The position numbers and the translations under genes were made by a program. Of a stretch of 47,535 nt of DNA, positions 7,320 to 15,793 are shown piece after piece; the first letter of the stretch is position 1, and every line of letters starts with the position of its first letter. The stretch lies in the IMG/VR virus record IMGVR_UViG_3300036770_007566, positions 1-47,535 of that record, one strand, 5' to 3'. A model generated the notes under the pieces. That model was not told the DNA's origin and did not search any database. It saw nothing but the letters and a program-made list of their open reading frames with translations. This DNA comes from a virus.

Positions 7320-8501
7320 TCAGGAGTTCGACAGCACGCGGCGGACCACTCTTTCTATTGCGCGCTTTGTTTGCCATTCCGACAGGACTGTCGGCCACTC
7401 TGGAGGCTTTCGCCAACCTTGGCCCCAATCGCTGTCGAGCAGATGATCAAGTGCATCGCATGCTCCCAGCTCCTGGTCATCGAGTTCGTAAAGCCCTTCA
7501 GCGGCGAGCCGCAACTTTATGGTCAGTGGATAAGCAAACGCGGCGATGACAAGATGCTCCGCAGGTTTCCAGTTTTGGCTTAACTCAGGTTTGTCTCCGC
7601 GATGCGCGAACGAACTCCGTGCTTCGTACAGCTCTTTCATCCATTTGCGGCGAATTGGCCAAGTCTGCTGTGCGAAGGCGAAATCCGGCCTGTAATCGGG
7701 ACGAATGCGTCTAGCAGCGGCAATCGTCTTGCTACAATTCGATGGCCACATGGTCGCAAAAGCCTCTGCGGTTGTGTGAGCGTTCCCTTTTTGCGGGTTA
7801 AGCAAGCGCTCGAAGGCCATGGCCGAAAGCATGATACAGCTTTCCCACCCGAGTTCCGGCGTCTCCGCGTGGCCGAGTAGAAACAACTCCAATGAGGAAG
7901 CAATAGGGCTCCAAGCCGGAGAGTTTGTTCTCTTCGCGCGAGCAAGTGCCTTCGCCAGACGCAAGCCGATGGTCTTGCAGTCTGTGCCCTCAATCTGCAT
8001 TGGTTCCTGGAAGCGTACGTCGCTGAATTTCAGACCGCCGATTCTCAATCCAGACCCGCGGCGCGGGATAAGGAGGGATATGCCGTCCGACCCGTTCACA
8101 ATGCCCTGGCCAAACAAGCGGAACATCGTTGCGTTGAGATGCGGACTGACGTGGCCCTCAAGAAAGCGTTGCTCAGAAAGGCAGGACAGTGCGAGTAGTT
8201 CGACCGCGCTGCGAGCGTCGCCCCAGAGCCGATCTGGAATGTCCCACGATCTTGCATGTCGGCTTCTGAGCACGACAGTGCAGCTTTCGATCGGCTTACC
8301 TCGGCGATCGATGTAACACCGCAGCACCTTGCTCACGGTTTCGGCGATCTCGAGTCCGACCACGGGCGCCGTATCCGCGACACGGATTGGCGAAAAGCGG
8401 AACCCCCCAACGAGGACGGGGTGCGGGATCGTCACCCACGGGAGGAAAAGGATTCGTCCCATCGGTGGCGCGTAGTTTTCGTTCTGACTGGGATAGGGCA
8501 T
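7320..8501 (-). CDS. HEPN-domain (Apea-like) protein, candidate moron gene
   Basis: The 393-residue protein has an unrecognised N-terminal half and a helical C-terminal third. In the latter, KELYEARSSFAHRGDK shows the R-x4-H motif and context of Apea-type HEPN domains, followed by long helices (EHLVIAAFAYPLTIKLRLA). HEPN proteins of this kind are commonly metal-independent RNases or toxins in defence and abortive-infection systems. The gene uses less GC-biased codons than the neighbouring phage genes and has flanking non-coding gaps of 61 bp upstream and about 230 bp downstream. It therefore looks like a late-acquired moron. Met1 is used; Met14 is an alternative, and neither has a clear ribosome binding site. 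The family call rests on the motif and predicted helices, and the substrate is unknown. Confidence 0.55.
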   Translation of the reverse strand: MPYPSQNENYAPPMGRILFLPWVTIPHPVLVGGFRFSPIRVADTAPVVGLEIAETVSKVLRCYIDRRGKPIESCTVVLRSRHARSWDIPDRLWGDARSAVELLALSCLSEQRFLEGHVSPHLNATMFRLFGQGIVNGSDGISLLIPRRGSGLRIGGLKFSDVRFQEPMQIEGTDCKTIGLRLAKALARAKRTNSPAWSPIASSLELFLLGHAETPELGWESCIMLSAMAFERLLNPQKGNAHTTAEAFATMWPSNCSKTIAAARRIRPDYRPDFAFAQQTWPIRRKWMKELYEARSSFAHRGDKPELSQNWKPAEHLVIAAFAYPLTIKLRLAAEGLYELDDQELGACDALDHLLDSDWGQGWRKPPEWPTVLSEWQTKRAIERVVRRVLSNS

Positions 8502-8562
8502 TGCACTTGCTATCGTATCGGAACAATCGGCAACGCTCTATGGCATTGAGCGAAGCCTTAGC

Positions 8563-9126
8563 TTATCCGGCTTTTGACCTTTCGCGTTGCGATGCCAAGC
8601 CATAGTGAGCTGCCAGGACGCCTAGGGACACCACCAGCATGCCCTGGGCCTGGGCATGCCCGATGATACGGCCACCCCAGCCGTGGCGACGCGCCCATTC
8701 GGTGATCGAGAATTCCAGGCCGACGACGTGCCAGACGCAGGATGCCCCGGCGCTGTCGAAGCCGCCCAGTGCTTCCATGGCCTCGGCCACCCGTCGCCGG
8801 CCGGAGTGCTGCTGCTCGGTGACAGTGTCTCCACTGCCGCCCGGCATCTTGAGCAGCGACATACCCCGCAGGGGGTCGAGGGCGGCGGCACGGAAGTGCC
8901 GGCGGAACAGCGCCCCCGCGTCGTGCATCTCGGCGGTGATGGTGCCATTGCCCAGCATGGTGCCGAGGGTGTCGATGGCATAGCGGTGCGCCCGCGGCAC
9001 GCCGCTCTCGGGGTCGGGTTCACGAACCGGCTCGGAGAACGAGCCATGCTGCAGGCGCCACTGCGATGGCTTGGACAGGTCCTCCAGGACGACCGGGGAC
9101 TTCCGGCGGTTCTTCTTAGCGGCCAT
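8563..9126 (-). CDS. DUF6456 domain protein
   Basis: The start at 9126 is set by AAGGAGGG nine bases upstream. The 187-residue product begins MAAKKNRRKSPVVLEDLSK. Its central region has HRYAIDTLGTML, ITAEMHDAGALFRRHFRAA and a C-terminal helix-turn-helix-like stretch (FSITEWARRHGWGGR). This matches alphaproteobacterial DUF6456 proteins, found in chromosomes next to regulators and in prophages, where they are probably DNA-binding or packaging-related. The role here is unknown. It overlaps the preceding small gene by 11 nt and so shares its transcript. It is the last gene before the HEPN-like moron. Confidence 0.65.
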   Translation of the reverse strand: MAAKKNRRKSPVVLEDLSKPSQWRLQHGSFSEPVREPDPESGVPRAHRYAIDTLGTMLGNGTITAEMHDAGALFRRHFRAAALDPLRGMSLLKMPGGSGDTVTEQQHSGRRRVAEAMEALGGFDSAGASCVWHVVGLEFSITEWARRHGWGGRIIGHAQAQGMLVVSLGVLAAHYGLASQRERSKAG

Positions 9127-9343
9127 CGGTGTGTCCCTCCTTGCGACGCCCCCAGCGGCGGGTGGCTTCGTTGGTAATCGCCTGGCGCAGCCAGGGATCG
9201 GTGATGTCCTGGATGGGCAGGGCCGCGACGCCATGGCGGTGCCAGGCGGCCGCGCGCATGGCCTCGAGGTCTACGATGCTGGTGGGGCTGCCAGCCCGAT
9301 CCAGGCTGGACCGAGGCGGGCGGGGTGCGCCAGGGATGCTCAC
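9116..9343 (-). CDS. small phage protein (75 aa)
   Basis: The product is short and basic, with a natural core: VDLEAMRAAAWHRHG followed by ITDPWLRQAITNEATRRWG. This core recurs, as I recall, in small hypothetical proteins of alphaproteobacterial prophages. It has no membrane segment and no recognised domain. Its 3' end overlaps the DUF6456 start by 11 nt, and its start follows the AT-rich inverted-repeat region at 9344-9538. The upstream context gives no strong ribosome binding site for the ATG at 9343, so an internal start at Met29 is possible. Confidence 0.6.
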   Translation of the reverse strand: MSIPGAPRPPRSSLDRAGSPTSIVDLEAMRAAAWHRHGVAALPIQDITDPWLRQAITNEATRRWGRRKEGHTDGR

Positions 9344-9409
9344 GACCGCACCCCGGGATGCCGCCCTTGAAGAGTAGTGACGTGTGGGCGGGTGGAGGGG
9401 GTGTAGAGG

Positions 9410-9524
9410 GTTGATATAATTATATAATTTTTATATATACTACTATTCAACTCTTCAAACGGGCTTCTCCCGCACGTACCCCTCCGTCCGCGATATGCGC
9501 GCGCGTGAAGAGTTGAAAAGTAGT
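9410..9524. repeat. AT-rich tract with long inverted repeat, possible phage replication origin or regulatory site
   Basis: Bases 9410-9447 form a striking A/T block in a GC-rich module. Next to it, ACTACTATTCAACTCTTCA (9439-9457) and TGAAGAGTTGAAAAGTAGT (9506-9524) are inverted copies matching at 18 of 19 positions around a 48-nt loop. The core TGAAGAGT recurs at 9368-9375 and again inside the 3' end of the primase gene (about 9575-9585, minus strand). The region lies directly downstream of the primase-polymerase gene. An origin or iteron cluster is inferred from the unwinding-prone tract, the repeats and the neighbour; a structured terminator is the main alternative. Confidence 0.45.
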
Positions 9525-9538
9525 GGTTGGTAGCGTTT

Positions 9539-11869
9539 TCAGACACTTGCGCATGCCCTCTCTTCAATCTCAGCCAACTCTTCAAGGTCCGGCACTGCCG
9601 ACAGCCACCCTGTGGCCGGGCCCTTCACGCCTGGCACCTCGACGAGGGCGATCTGCCGGCTCTCCAGCAGCAGGGTCACCGCCTCCTCGCGCTCGTGCCG
9701 GGTGAGGAACTGGGTCTTTCGTGCGAAGTCACTGCGGCTAATCCGCCCTGCGGCACGGATCACCTCGAGCACTTTCTTCACGCGGCTCTCCGCCGGGGTG
9801 TCGGCGACGCGTCGATCGGCTTCCCGCAGCATGGTCGCAATGCAGTGCTCCACCAGGCGCGCTGCCCAGGTGACGTCGTGCGCCTCGGTGACAGGCCGCG
9901 CCGGGTTGCGACTGACGGCGGCCAGCAGAGCCAGTTTCGCGGTATTCTCGGCTTGGCGTCCGAATAGCGCTGTGGCCGGAGTGCCACGGTGGGCGCGGAG
10001 TTTTTCCGTCGCCTCCCGTCGCACCGCCGCCATTGCGGTCTCGGCTCCTGGTGTCAGGGGCACCGTGTAGGGCTTGATGGCGGCGTTCGCCTCCATGATC
10101 GAAGCGAGGTTCCCGCCGTAGTCATGATCCACGGCGCCCGCGGCGATGGCTTGGAGCGCGGAGATCAGTTCAGCAGGAGGCTCCAACCCGGCCGGCGTCT
10201 CATTGCGCTCTGGGTAGTCGTCCTCCGTCAGGAACACCAGGAAGCGGGCGAGCGAGCCATCGGCCAGGGCGCCGCCTTCGAGAGCCGTCCAGAACGGACC
10301 AGGGACGGTCACACCCCACAGGCAGGCGCATGGCTGCTCGATCGTGACCCGCGGCCGCTTGCCCTGGTCGGCATACTCGGTGCCGATATAGGGCTCAGCC
10401 GCTGAGGTGTAGAGCTTGGTGAGCTCGGACCAGATCGCTGCCTTGTGGAACGGCGCACGTGGCGCCAGCACGAGCTTCAGGAACTGGCCAAACTCGTCGA
10501 GCTGGAACAGCCGTGCTGGATGCAGCTGCAAGGACGACAGCAGCCCTGCCGAGGAGGCAAGGTCCTCGCCGCCGAGGTAGCGTTCCAGGTGGGCGGCCAG
10601 CAGCACGCGCTTCGTGCAGCGCCGGGCATGATCCTTTCCGCCTCCGCTGTCGGCGATGCCCACGGCATAGAGGTTGCTGCGCAGATCCGTCGGCGTGCAG
10701 TAGCGGCGGCCGGCCAGGGTGCCGACCAGGCAGAGCGCGGCGCCCAGAGCGAGGAAGGGCTGCGGGCTGACGGCCGTGGCCGTGGCGTAGTCCACGAACA
10801 GCTTCAGCGCGCCATCCACCGCCAGCAACTCGGGTGGAACGCGGTAGGGGAGGGGCTTGTCGGGTTGCTGCGTGCTGTGTGCCAGCCTCTTCAGAAAGGC
10901 GGACGCTGGGTGTGCATCCTTTGCCCTCTCGGCGGCGTCGCCATTCAGCGTGACCTCGGGCGGCGGCACCCAACCACGATCGATGGCCAGGCCATAGATC
11001 TTGCCAGCGCCGACGCTGTGCGGTCGCAGTGTGGCCCAGCGACGCTCTGCAGTGTCAGGTCTCCCGGATTGGCCGGACTTGGCGGACTGCCGCGACCAGT
11101 CGAGCCAGAGCTGCCGCCCGTCCTCGCCGAGGGCCGCCTTGATGGCGTTGCCAATGGTGATCCAGGAATGCCCATCGAGATCGTCGTTCGGGATCCAGGC
11201 GAGCGCCGCGGCGACGGCGTCATAGGTGCCACGGGGATCGGACGGCCCACTCCAGGTGGACGGACTGGCGGGCCCCGCCAGCGTGGCAGGCTTCAGAGTA
11301 TCGGGAAGGGCCGCATAGGCCGCGTCGAGCCAAGCCAGCACCTGTTCCTCCGTGACCACCGGCAGGGCCTCCCAGGCCCGCTCCAGCGGGTTCTCGTCGG
11401 GCCAGGAATACGGTTGCCCGGTCCCAGGATGAACGGCGTAGGCGACGAACTGCTGGCCGTGGGCGAGCACTTCGAGCGGGGCCCGCTTGCGCCCGGCGAA
11501 GGGCGTGTCCGTGCGGTAGAGCAGCAGCCGCTTCGGCGCCTGGCCAATGCGCAGGAAGGGTGTCGCCCCCAGGTGCTGGGTGGCGAGGTCGGTGAGGGCG
11601 TGCGCGATCGCGGCGTCCGGCACGTCGATGTCGAGCGCCACGACGCCCCCGGTGGCGATGCCGATGCCGCAGCCCGGCCAGGTCGACCAGATCGCGACCT
11701 CGTCGAGCGTAGTGGCGCGGTCGGCGTGCCTCGTCCACCCAGTGTAGGGGAGCCAGCGACCCTGGGTGAACCGACCCGGCACCTTGCTCCCCGGCATGAT
11801 GGGGATCACGGGATACCCGTTGTCCACCAGTTGGGCGCCGTGGCTGGCCATGAAGTTCTGCAGGCTCAT
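9539..11869 (-). CDS. primase-polymerase / DUF3987 helicase-like replication protein
   Basis: The 776-residue protein starts at Met MSLQNFMASHGAQL, whose ATG overlaps the previous stop (ATGA). The N-terminal domain (1-200) is a bifunctional primase-polymerase type: GIGIATGGVVALDID with D80-x-D82, and PKRLLLYR. The second half is DUF3987-like, with a P-loop variant GIADSGGGKD (404-413), a Walker B-like RLFQLDEFGQF, and a final winged-helix region with an R-S-D-F-A-R-K segment. It probably primes and unwinds phage DNA in the cytoplasm. The P-loop ends in Lys-Asp rather than Lys-Thr/Ser, which is seen in this family but makes ATPase activity less certain. It follows the DUF6511 gene in the early operon, and a possible origin lies just downstream. 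Confidence 0.85.
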   Translation of the reverse strand: MSLQNFMASHGAQLVDNGYPVIPIMPGSKVPGRFTQGRWLPYTGWTRHADRATTLDEVAIWSTWPGCGIGIATGGVVALDIDVPDAAIAHALTDLATQHLGATPFLRIGQAPKRLLLYRTDTPFAGRKRAPLEVLAHGQQFVAYAVHPGTGQPYSWPDENPLERAWEALPVVTEEQVLAWLDAAYAALPDTLKPATLAGPASPSTWSGPSDPRGTYDAVAAALAWIPNDDLDGHSWITIGNAIKAALGEDGRQLWLDWSRQSAKSGQSGRPDTAERRWATLRPHSVGAGKIYGLAIDRGWVPPPEVTLNGDAAERAKDAHPASAFLKRLAHSTQQPDKPLPYRVPPELLAVDGALKLFVDYATATAVSPQPFLALGAALCLVGTLAGRRYCTPTDLRSNLYAVGIADSGGGKDHARRCTKRVLLAAHLERYLGGEDLASSAGLLSSLQLHPARLFQLDEFGQFLKLVLAPRAPFHKAAIWSELTKLYTSAAEPYIGTEYADQGKRPRVTIEQPCACLWGVTVPGPFWTALEGGALADGSLARFLVFLTEDDYPERNETPAGLEPPAELISALQAIAAGAVDHDYGGNLASIMEANAAIKPYTVPLTPGAETAMAAVRREATEKLRAHRGTPATALFGRQAENTAKLALLAAVSRNPARPVTEAHDVTWAARLVEHCIATMLREADRRVADTPAESRVKKVLEVIRAAGRISRSDFARKTQFLTRHEREEAVTLLLESRQIALVEVPGVKGPATGWLSAVPDLEELAEIEERACASV

Positions 11870-12216
11870 CCCGGCAGGCCCTGCACCTTGGCGGCCGCTG
11901 TGTTGACGCCGATCTGCTGGTCGATCAGCGCATCGACATAGGTGCCGCAGATCGTTTCCACGAAGCTGACCCACTCCGCGGGCGTCCAGCGCGCCATGTC
12001 GGTGCGGCCCAGGGCATCGATGAACTCCCCCGCCGCGTCGCCGGCGCGGCGCATGGCGGCGAGTTCGAACTCGTTCGGGTCAACCACACGTCGCTCCCTT
12101 CGGATCTCGAGACAGACCCGCGAGCACGTCGGCATCGTCCAGTGCATCCGTAGCGCACGCTCGCGCCTGAACCAGTCCCAGTGGCGGGCAGGGCGTAGGC
12201 AGGTGCGGCATCTCAT
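11866..12216 (-). CDS. DUF6511 domain protein with zinc-finger-like N-terminus
   Basis: The 116-residue product begins MRCRTCLRPARHWDWFRR with a C-x-x-C, and a second Cys pair lies at PTCSRVCLE. This pattern, with C-terminal helices DPNEFELAAMRRAGDAAGE and WTPAEWVSFVETICGTYVD, fits DUF6511, a small phage-associated family. The cysteines support the full-length start at 12216, which directly abuts the upstream stop (TGA ATG). The end overlaps the primase start by 4 nt, so the two are translationally coupled. A role in replication is inferred from position only. Confidence 0.7.
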   Translation of the reverse strand: MRCRTCLRPARHWDWFRRERALRMHWTMPTCSRVCLEIRRERRVVDPNEFELAAMRRAGDAAGEFIDALGRTDMARWTPAEWVSFVETICGTYVDALIDQQIGVNTAAAKVQGLPG

Positions 12217-12744
12217 TCACCCGACGTCATCCGCCATCGACGCATTCTTCTCGATCGCTTTGCGCACGGCATAGGCAGCACGGCGCTTCGCATTAATCTC
12301 ATCGCGATGAGCAGCGTAGTTCGCGCGCTTTGCTACTCGTTGCCGCGCCCGCTCCTCCTCCGCATGAACCTCGCGGTAACGCCTGGTCCTGGCTCGAGCG
12401 AGCTCTCTCACGCGATCGGCATTTCGTTGGCGATACTCTTTCTCTCGTTGCCGAGCCACGAGCAGGTCCTTCTCCCGTGAAAGAACGCGTTTCGCGATCG
12501 CCGCTCCAGGATCACGCGCGGCGCTTGCCCGGCTGTACTCCCTTGCTGCAGCGATTCGCTTTTCACGGTTCTTCAAATACTGCGCGCGCTGCCATTCCCG
12601 AACTTTTTCAGGATTTCTAGCGCGCCACTGCTGATTGCGTTCCTTGGCTTTCCTCTTGCGCGCTTCTGCTTTCTCCTCCTCCGTCATCGGTGGGGGGGCT
12701 TCTGGCGCCAGCGCGGGAGGGCGCCTCCATGGTGCGTTCATCAC
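12217..12744 (-). CDS. Arg/Glu-rich coiled-coil phage protein
   Basis: The 175 residues are dominated by charged helices with repeated N-x-E-K-R-type units (ARNPEKVREWQRAQYLKNRE, RQRNADRVRELARARTRR), very rich in Arg, Ala and Glu. This resembles the repetitive N-terminal region often found before HNH or AP2 DNA-binding domains of phage homing endonucleases. No HNH motif is present, so it may be a remnant or a stand-alone nucleic-acid-binding protein. Codons are a little less GC-biased than in the neighbours. The start overlaps the helicase stop by 4 nt. Confidence 0.6.
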   Translation of the reverse strand: MMNAPWRRPPALAPEAPPPMTEEEKAEARKRKAKERNQQWRARNPEKVREWQRAQYLKNREKRIAAAREYSRASAARDPGAAIAKRVLSREKDLLVARQREKEYRQRNADRVRELARARTRRYREVHAEEERARQRVAKRANYAAHRDEINAKRRAAYAVRKAIEKNASMADDVG

Positions 12745-14324
12745 TCAAACCTCATGCTGATGATCTCGGTGTACTGGCCGACGGGCCGCACTTGGATGGC
12801 GGTTGGAGCGCGCAGCGCCTCCAGGTGCTGCAACGCCTGTTCAACGGATGCCGGCGCTGGCACCTGGGGTGCACGGCGCTGCCACCATCCAACGGCTTTC
12901 TCGCGCGGGAAGCCGGTGTGCTCGAAGCACACCCACTCGCTGTGGCGGGCGAGGCCGCAATCGTAAGTGACCCGCAGTGAGGCCGGCTTGCCCGACTTTT
13001 CGTGGCGGCTGTAGGTGACGCCAGTGACGTCACACCAACTGGCTTGGATCTGCGTGGAGAGCAGCGCATTGGACGCCGCTTCTGCCGACACCTTCACTAC
13101 CGGCGGAGGGAACTCGTGATCGCACTCGATGCACTGCCGCGCGCTGGCGTGGTTGATCGTCTGGCATTCAGGGCAGACCTTGATGGGCGCATCGCCGCCA
13201 CCCGCGGGTTCCTTCTTCCGTCCGTCCACCATGTCGATCGGGCCGTGGCGGGCGGTGTTGCCAGCGAAGTCCAGGACCAAGCAGTCCTCCTTGCCCTCGG
13301 CGAGGCGGGTGCCGCGGCCGACCATCTGGACATAGAGGCCGACGCTCTTGGTGGGCCGCAGCAGGGCGATGAGATCCACGCCAGGGGCATCGAAGCCGGT
13401 GGTCAGCACGTTGGCGTTGGTGACGCAGCGCAGCCGCCCGGCCTTGAACGCTGCGAGAATGCGATCGCGCTCGGGCCCTGGGGTGTCGCCGGTGACGGTT
13501 TCGCAGGAGATGCCATGCTCGCGGATGGCCTCGGCGACGTGGCGTGCATGGGCGACGCCGGAGCAGAACACCAGCCATGAGCCGCGATCCTGGCCGTACT
13601 GGACGATCTCTGCGACCGCCGCCTGCGTCACCTCGTCGCGGTCGACGGCGGCCTCGAGGTCCTTGGCGATGAACTCGCCGCCACGGCTGCCGACACCGGC
13701 GACGTCGAGCTGGGTGTCGGTCTGCTTGGGGACGACCGGCGAGAGATATCCCTGCTGGATCATGTCCAGCACCGGCACCTCGTAGGCGATATCGGTGAAC
13801 AGCCGATCCTTCCCCTCGTGCAGCATCCCGCTATCGAGGCGGTAGGGTGTGGCGGTGAAGCCGACGACCTTGAGCAGGCCGGCGTTGACCTCGTTCAGCT
13901 GGGCCAGGAAGGAGCGATACATGCCGCTGTCGCCGCGCCCCAGCAGGTGCGCCTCATCGATCAGCACCAGGTCACACCGCTGCACCTTGTAGGCATGGCG
14001 GTGGATGGACTGGATGCCGGCAAACAGGATCTGCGCACGGATGTCGCGCCGGGAGAGGCCTGCGGAGTAGATGCCGGCCGGCGCCTCGGGCCAGGCGCGC
14101 ATCAGCGCCAGGAAGTTCTGCTGGATCAGCTCCTTGACGTGGGTGAGGACCAGCACCCGCGTGTCCTGATAGTTCTCGATGGCCTCGCGGATGAAGCCGG
14201 CGATGACCACGGACTTACCGGTCCCCGTCGGCATGACGACCAGTGGGTTGCCAGTGTGCTCGGCGAAGTAGCCATAGAGCGCGTCGATCGCCGCGCGCTG
14301 ATAGGGGCGAAGGGAGAGGGTCAT
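12741..14324 (-). CDS. superfamily 2 DEAH-box helicase
   Basis: The 527-residue protein has the standard SF2 series: Q-motif-like LRPYQRAAIDAL, Walker A MPTGTGKS (34-38), DEAH (123-126), motif III FTATPYR, motif V TTGFDAPGVD and motif VI QMVGRGTR. A C-terminal four-cysteine zinc ribbon follows (CPECQTINHASARQCIECD). It belongs to the phage/UvrB-like branch close to RadD and is expected to act in phage replication or recombination. The start at Met8 of the longest frame is chosen because its ATG overlaps the nuclease stop (ATGA). It sits immediately after the lambda-exonuclease-like gene, so the two probably cooperate on DNA ends. Confidence 0.9.
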   Translation of the reverse strand: MTLSLRPYQRAAIDALYGYFAEHTGNPLVVMPTGTGKSVVIAGFIREAIENYQDTRVLVLTHVKELIQQNFLALMRAWPEAPAGIYSAGLSRRDIRAQILFAGIQSIHRHAYKVQRCDLVLIDEAHLLGRGDSGMYRSFLAQLNEVNAGLLKVVGFTATPYRLDSGMLHEGKDRLFTDIAYEVPVLDMIQQGYLSPVVPKQTDTQLDVAGVGSRGGEFIAKDLEAAVDRDEVTQAAVAEIVQYGQDRGSWLVFCSGVAHARHVAEAIREHGISCETVTGDTPGPERDRILAAFKAGRLRCVTNANVLTTGFDAPGVDLIALLRPTKSVGLYVQMVGRGTRLAEGKEDCLVLDFAGNTARHGPIDMVDGRKKEPAGGGDAPIKVCPECQTINHASARQCIECDHEFPPPVVKVSAEAASNALLSTQIQASWCDVTGVTYSRHEKSGKPASLRVTYDCGLARHSEWVCFEHTGFPREKAVGWWQRRAPQVPAPASVEQALQHLEALRAPTAIQVRPVGQYTEIISMRFE

Positions 14325-15250
14325 GCTGACACCCCATCTCGCCATTCTGCGCCGTCCGGCATGCGGTAGCTGACCCAGTCCTCTCCGGCATCGATCTGCT
14401 GGCCGCGGACAAGGTCAGGGATCAACAAGTGGGCGGCGCAACCGCGTCGCTGGTCGTCCAGCGACAGCAGGCAGGTGTGCCGGACGCAGTGCCACGCACC
14501 GTCTGCCACCGGTGTGCTGTGCAGGCAGGAGCGGCAATGGCGCTCCGGCAGGGCCTCGCCGTGGCAGATGGCGTGATGGTCGCAGAACCGGCACTGCCAC
14601 CAGGCGGGATCGTCACTGATGCGCGCCGGAGGGCGTGCGGCCAGGATGATGCGCTCCGCCTTGGCCAGCAGGCGGAGGCCAGCCTCGGCGTCGGTGCGCA
14701 CGCGCTCCTGATAGAGCTCGTCGGTGTTCTTGTTGACGGCCAGATAGAAGGCACGGTCAAGCCCGGCGAGGTGCATGTAGACCTGCATCTGTGCCCAGTG
14801 CGCCGGCTTGGAGGCGGCAACGCCGTCCTTCTGCAGCGCGAGGAAGGACTTCTCGCTGTGTGTCTTGAACTCGCAGACATGCCAGGTCTTCGGCGCCTCC
14901 GGCAGGCCGATGGCCACCGCGTCCATGCTGCCACCGAAGTGGCCCGTGGCGTCGCGCAACGTCCATTGCCGACCGGTGGCCGGGTCCAGATCGAGCACGG
15001 TGACACCGATGCGGCGCAGGTTCGCCACGAAGCGTGCCTCGGCCAGGTGCCCGGTCTCGAACAACCGCAGCAGCCGACCGGTATGGCGTGCCCGGCTTGC
15101 CCACCGGAAGCCATACCAGATGGCTCGATCACAGGTTCCCCCGATCACCGACGCGCCGAGATGGGCGCGATACCCATCGGCGCTATCGGCTTCATACGCG
15201 GCATAGATCGCCGCGACTGTTGGTTCGGGGGGAGGAGGCAGAGCGACCAT
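14321..15250 (-). CDS. PD-(D/E)XK (lambda-exonuclease/Cas4-like) nuclease
   Basis: The 309-residue protein starts MVALPPPPEPTVAAIY, two bases after the DUF669 stop. Nuclease motifs are visible: GTCDRAIWYGFRW, an E in FETGHLAEARF, GGSMDAVAIG (D110), CEFKTH (E127, K129) and QMQVY (Q154-Y158). The C-terminus carries two cysteine clusters (CRFCDHHAICHG and CRSC with a following C-x3-H) that could bind an Fe-S cluster or zinc, as in Cas4/AddB-like enzymes. It likely resects DNA ends for single-strand annealing together with the neighbouring Sak4-like ATPase and DUF669 protein. Longer readings of the frame upstream are antisense-type sequence and were discarded. Confidence 0.85.
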   Translation of the reverse strand: MVALPPPPEPTVAAIYAAYEADSADGYRAHLGASVIGGTCDRAIWYGFRWASRARHTGRLLRLFETGHLAEARFVANLRRIGVTVLDLDPATGRQWTLRDATGHFGGSMDAVAIGLPEAPKTWHVCEFKTHSEKSFLALQKDGVAASKPAHWAQMQVYMHLAGLDRAFYLAVNKNTDELYQERVRTDAEAGLRLLAKAERIILAARPPARISDDPAWWQCRFCDHHAICHGEALPERHCRSCLHSTPVADGAWHCVRHTCLLSLDDQRRGCAAHLLIPDLVRGQQIDAGEDWVSYRMPDGAEWRDGVSA

Positions 15251-15252
15251 CG

Positions 15253-15792
15253 TCAGCCCGCACGACGCCAGGGCGGGGTGGAGGCAGTCGATGCCGGCGC
15301 CTGACGCGGCGGAGGAGGGGCGGTGCGCAACGCGGTCGCCTGCGGCGCGGGGGTGCGCGCGGTGGGAGTGGGCCCAAGCGGCGCATAGCCCTTGATCTTG
15401 TTCTGCTTGCGCTGCTCGTGCGGCTGCAGGTGCTTGTCCCGGCTGTCGGCCTCGACCGCAAGCGTGACCTGGAGCGGCCGAAGATGAAGCTGCTCGCTGT
15501 CGCTGACCTGGAGTTCCCCTACCGCATGGCAAATCGCAGACAGCGCACGCTGCGCGATCTCCACCGTCTGCTGGTTCGGGTTCACCAGGTTGAGCTGGTC
15601 CCAGATCTTGCGACCCTGGTGAGGGCCTTCGAGCACATCGAGCTCGAGCCAGAGCAGCTGGCCATTGCCGGCCTTGGTCGGACGCATCTCGCTCTGCACG
15701 ATCTGCGCGACGTACCGCCCGGGCGGGAGCAGTTCGAAGGGGGCGGCAGGCTCGACGGTGTTGGCGTCGAAATGCTGATTAAGCTGGGCCAT
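15253..15792 (-). CDS. DUF669 protein, probable phage ssDNA-binding protein
   Basis: The 179-residue product has the DUF669 core: FELLPPGRYVAQIVQSEMRPT, GNGQLLWLELDVLEGPHQGRKIWDQLNL and ALSAICHAVGE, followed by a disordered Pro/Ala-rich tail. DUF669 genes lie in phage recombination modules beside Sak4 or Erf-type genes, and an OB-fold ssDNA-binding role is likely. Here it lies between the ATPase and the exonuclease with 1-2 bp gaps, so the three form one translational block. Confidence 0.85.
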   Translation of the reverse strand: MAQLNQHFDANTVEPAAPFELLPPGRYVAQIVQSEMRPTKAGNGQLLWLELDVLEGPHQGRKIWDQLNLVNPNQQTVEIAQRALSAICHAVGELQVSDSEQLHLRPLQVTLAVEADSRDKHLQPHEQRKQNKIKGYAPLGPTPTARTPAPQATALRTAPPPPRQAPASTASTPPWRRAG

Positions 15793-15793
15793 G

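Noticed and set aside
10445-11941. 498-codon plus-strand open frame antisense to the primase-polymerase
   Set aside because: It has shadow composition; the minus strand has D-x-D and P-loop motifs.
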